NCBI GenBank assembly: GCA_902797125.1
Contig: CADBRS010000001.1
Coordinates: 1 to 8,092, forward strand
Source: an uncultured Ruminococcus sp.
Lineage (GTDB): Bacteria > Bacillota > Clostridia > Oscillospirales > CAG-272
Direction of reading: 5' to 3'
Length of the DNA stretch: 8,092 nucleotides
Shown here: positions 5,598-8,092 of the stretch, in pieces
How the letters are laid out: each line of letters begins with the position of its first letter
Numbering within the stretch: the stretch's first letter is position 1
Position numbers and translations under genes: made by a program
Notes under the pieces: generated by a model
The model's database searches: none
Seen by the model: the letters and a program-made list of their open reading frames with translations, nothing else
What the model was told of the DNA's origin: nothing

Positions 5598-8092
5598 ATG
5601 GCTTTTAAGATCTACGAAACAGAAATGACCGAACGGGTCAAAAAACTGATGGACGCGACCTACGGAGGCAAGCCGACGCTGGAATCCGACCGGGCCGTAT
5701 TGATCACCGAATCCTACAAGCAGACCGAAAACCTGCCGATCGAGATGCGGCGCGCACTGGCTCTCAAGCATATCCTTGAGAATCTGCCGATCGCGATCCG
5801 GGACAACGAACTGATCGTGGGCTGCAACACGAAAGCGCCTCGCTCTTCCCAGGTCTTTCCGGAATTCTCATTCGAGTGGATCGAACAGGAACTCGATACC
5901 ATGGAGCACCGCGCCGCGGATCCTTTCGTCGTCTCCGAAGAGGACAAGAAGATTTTGCGTTCCGTGTTCCCTTATTGGAAGGGACGGACCGTTTCCGATC
6001 TGGCATTGTCCTATATGACGGACGAGACCAAAAAGGCCATGAAGCACAACGTCTTCACGCCCGGAAACTATCTCTACAACGGCATCGGGCACGTGTGCGT
6101 CAACTATGCGAAAGTTTTGAACGAAGGCATGACCGGGATCATCCGCGAGATCGAATCTGCAGATGCGAAACTGAATCCTTCGGATCCGGACTACAATCCG
6201 AGAAAAGTGTTCCTGGATGCGGCCAAGATCTCTCTGGAGGCCGCGATCGGATACGCACAGCGGTATGCCAAACTGGCCGAATCCATGGCCAAAGGCTGCT
6301 CGGATCCCGTCCGCCGGAAGGAACTTGAAAAGATCGCCGAAAACTGCAGAAAAGTCCCGGCGCAGCCTGCCGAGAACTTCTACGAAGCATTGCAGTCTTT
6401 CTGGTTCGTTCAATTGATCATCCAGACCGAATCCAACGGCCATTCCATCTCTCCAGGCCGTTTCGACCAATATATGTATCCTTTCCTCAAAAAGGATCTG
6501 GAAGCGGGCAAACTGACCCCGCAGGACGCGCAGGAACTCGTGGACTGCGTCTGGGTCAAACTGAACGAAGTCAGCAAATGCCGGGACGAGTTTTCAGCCG
6601 CCGGTTTTGCGGGATACGGACTCTTCCAGAACCTGTGCGTGGGCGGTCAGACAAGGGACGGGCGTGACGCGACCAACGACATGTCCTTCATGGGTCTGCA
6701 GGCCTCCTATCACACCAGACTCCCTCAGCCTTCCTTGTCCGTCCGGATCTGGAACGGGACCCCTCAGGCGCTGCTGAGAAAATGCGTAGAGGTGACGAGG
6801 ACGGGTATCGGACTCCCGGCCTACTATAACGACGAAGTGATCATCCCTGCGCTGATCAACCGCGGGCTGACCATCTACGACGCCCGTGAATACAATCTGA
6901 TCGGATGCGTCGAACCGCAGAAGGGCGGAAAGACGGACGGCTGGCACGATGCCGCCTTCTACAACATGTGCCGCCCCATGGAATTCGTCTTCACGTCCGG
7001 CGTGGACGAAGGGGAACAGGTCGGTCCCAGAACGGCTCCGATCACATCCATGAAATCCTTTGATGAATTCAAGGAAGCTTACAGACAGCAGCTCGAATAT
7101 TTCATCGATCTGATGGTCAACGCGGACAACGCCATCGACTACGCGCATATGCAGAGAGGATCTCTGCCGTTCCTGTCGACGATGATCGAAGACTGTATCG
7201 GACGCGGCAAGAGCGCGCAGTGCGGAGGCGCCGTCTACAACTTCACAGGCCCTCAGGGCTTCGGCGTCGCCAATATCGGGGACGGCATGCTGGCCGTCCG
7301 GAAACTGGTGTTCGAAAAACATGCGTTCACCCTGTCCGACCTGAAAGACGCGATGGACGCCAATTTCGGCAAGCCGGTCGAAGCGGCAAAGGGGACCGAT
7401 CCCCAGGTGCAGTCGATCGTTTGCACGATCGTGGACCAGCTGACCGCGCAGGGCAAGATCGTGACCGACGACCAGATCAAAGCGATCGCGCAGCGCGTCA
7501 TGGCCAATCCGGATGCATCCGCATACCGCTTTGCCGGTCCTTCCATGAAATCCGACCGCGCAGCTCAGATCCGCAAGCAGATCATGGAATGCCCGAAATT
7601 CGGAAACGACAACGACGAGGCCGACGAGATGGCCCGCGAAGTGGCCTATATGTACACGGGCTACGTCGAAAAATTCAGAAATCCGAGAGGCGGCAGATAT
7701 CAGGCCGGTCTCTATCCCGTATCCGCGAACGTTCCGCTGGGCGCCCAGTCCATGGCGACCCCGGACGGCCGTTATGCGCGCACACCGATCGCGGACGGCT
7801 GTTCGCCGGTCTCCGGATGCGACGTCCTGGGTCCGACCGCAGCGGCCAACTCGGTTGCGAAACTGGATCATGCCATCGCTTCAAACGGCACGCTGTTCAA
7901 CCAGAAATTCCACCCGTCCGCACTCAGCGGCGAGAGCGGTCTGACCGCGTTCTCCAACCTGATCCGCAGCTACTTCGACAACAAGGGCTCGCACGTTCAG
8001 TTCAACGTGGTGGACAGAGATACGCTGCTGGACGCCCAGAAGCATCCCGAAAACTACCGGACGCTGGTCGTCCGCGTGGCCGGATACAGCGC
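5598..8092 (+). CDS. B12-independent glycerol/1,2-propanediol dehydratase (DhaB1/PDD-type glycyl radical enzyme), 3' end beyond window
   Basis: Glycyl radical enzyme that dehydrates 1,2-propanediol to propanal or glycerol to 3-hydroxypropanal; it needs a radical-SAM activase, not seen here. 831 codons are visible with no stop. PFL-like domain: SDRAVLITES near the N-terminus, His165, GHSISPGRFDQYMYP (281-295; His282, Ser283), Tyr340, the active-site loop GCVEPQ (436-441; thiyl Cys437, Glu439) and GWHD (448-451; Asp451). Glycyl radical domain: NPRGGRYQAGLYP near 695-707, ending in RVAGYS with radical Gly829. These match the residues I recall for C. butyricum DhaB1 (H164, H281, S282, Y339, C433, E435, D447, G763). 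His282/Ser283 and Tyr340 argue against 4-hydroxyproline dehydratase, choline lyase or PFL. The Cys-Gly distance is 392 residues against 330, due to an extra segment near 591-668. About 25 residues should be missing. The ATG at 5598 has GGAG five bases upstream. Glycerol versus propanediol cannot be decided. Confidence 0.92.
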   Translation, partial: MAFKIYETEMTERVKKLMDATYGGKPTLESDRAVLITESYKQTENLPIEMRRALALKHILENLPIAIRDNELIVGCNTKAPRSSQVFPEFSFEWIEQELDTMEHRAADPFVVSEEDKKILRSVFPYWKGRTVSDLALSYMTDETKKAMKHNVFTPGNYLYNGIGHVCVNYAKVLNEGMTGIIREIESADAKLNPSDPDYNPRKVFLDAAKISLEAAIGYAQRYAKLAESMAKGCSDPVRRKELEKIAENCRKVPAQPAENFYEALQSFWFVQLIIQTESNGHSISPGRFDQYMYPFLKKDLEAGKLTPQDAQELVDCVWVKLNEVSKCRDEFSAAGFAGYGLFQNLCVGGQTRDGRDATNDMSFMGLQASYHTRLPQPSLSVRIWNGTPQALLRKCVEVTRTGIGLPAYYNDEVIIPALINRGLTIYDAREYNLIGCVEPQKGGKTDGWHDAAFYNMCRPMEFVFTSGVDEGEQVGPRTAPITSMKSFDEFKEAYRQQLEYFIDLMVNADNAIDYAHMQRGSLPFLSTMIEDCIGRGKSAQCGGAVYNFTGPQGFGVANIGDGMLAVRKLVFEKHAFTLSDLKDAMDANFGKPVEAAKGTDPQVQSIVCTIVDQLTAQGKIVTDDQIKAIAQRVMANPDASAYRFAGPSMKSDRAAQIRKQIMECPKFGNDNDEADEMAREVAYMYTGYVEKFRNPRGGRYQAGLYPVSANVPLGAQSMATPDGRYARTPIADGCSPVSGCDVLGPTAAANSVAKLDHAIASNGTLFNQKFHPSALSGESGLTAFSNLIRSYFDNKGSHVQFNVVDRDTLLDAQKHPENYRTLVVRVAGYS
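7401..7505 (+). other. Candidate internal encapsulation peptide within the glycyl radical enzyme
   Basis: Residues 602-636 lie in an extra segment of about 62 residues absent from C. butyricum DhaB1 as I recall it. Two short amphipathic helices are apparent: VQSIVCTIVDQL (604-615), hydrophobic at 604, 607, 608, 611, 612 and 615, and DDQIKAIAQRVMA (624-636), hydrophobic at 627, 630, 634 and 635, joined by a Gly/Lys turn. A Pro/Ala/Ser-containing stretch (637-649) follows before the canonical KFGND (667-671). This i, i+3/i+4, i+7 pattern plus flexible flank is what microcompartment encapsulation peptides look like. The packaging role is inferred; no shell gene is in the window. Confidence 0.5.

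Noticed and set aside
5555..5608. Possible 17-codon leader peptide overlapping the start of the dehydratase gene
   Set aside because: It has only a weak purine-rich stretch upstream and no attenuator-like codon run; its overlap with the true start looks incidental.
5868..6470. Open frame of about 200 codons on the minus strand within the glycyl radical enzyme gene
   Set aside because: It is a shadow of the plus-strand reading frame, whose protein matches a known family throughout.
6594..7871. Long open frame of about 425 codons on the minus strand, antisense to the glycyl radical enzyme
   Set aside because: It mirrors a highly conserved coding sequence on the plus strand, its translation is Arg/His/Gly-rich without any recognisable domain, and it has no promoter or ribosome binding site.

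Overview
The window looks like a chromosomal piece of an anaerobic Firmicute, most likely a gut-type member of the Clostridia. Reasons: clear sigma-A promoters and AGGAGG-type ribosome binding sites, an HtpG of the clostridial type, an IspE of the non-mevalonate isoprenoid pathway, a DUF4358-like lipoprotein (a family I associate with Clostridia) and a large oxygen-sensitive glycyl radical enzyme. Species cannot be named from the sequence.

Layout. (1) Positions 1-2530, minus strand: a polytopic AI-2E/PerM-type membrane protein with long charged tails, followed after 15 bases by the chaperone gene htpG, which runs off the left edge. (2) Positions 2531-3534, plus strand: ispE, with its own consensus promoter (TTGAAA-N17-TATAAT) and a strong intrinsic terminator. 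(3) Positions 3529-5416, minus strand: a compact three-gene operon from a near-perfect promoter (TTGACT-N17-TATAAT), encoding a four-helix membrane protein, a membrane-anchored SGNH/GDSL hydrolase and a DUF4358-like lipoprotein. All three are predicted to sit at the cell envelope. (4) Positions 5417-8092, plus strand: an A/T-tract-rich control region with a promoter (TTGATT-N17-TATAAT), a possible CcpA site and an inverted repeat, then a glycyl radical enzyme that continues past the right edge.

The glycyl radical enzyme is the most notable gene. Every active-site residue I recall for the B12-independent glycerol dehydratase of Clostridium butyricum has a counterpart here, including the radical glycine just before the window ends. 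Compared with that enzyme it carries about 62 extra residues between the active-site Cys loop and the glycyl radical domain. The extra segment contains two amphipathic helices resembling bacterial-microcompartment encapsulation peptides. This suggests a diol dehydratase (1,2-propanediol or glycerol) packaged in a glycyl-radical microcompartment, whose activase, aldehyde dehydrogenase and shell genes would be expected beyond the right edge. The packaging is inference; the dehydratase assignment is well supported.

The isoprenoid, chaperone and envelope genes look like ordinary chromosomal neighbours with no evident functional tie to the dehydratase. I saw no tRNA, rRNA, CRISPR array, insertion sequence or integrase. 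No gene-free stretch exceeds 300 bases; the longest is 5344-5597, a divergent promoter region.
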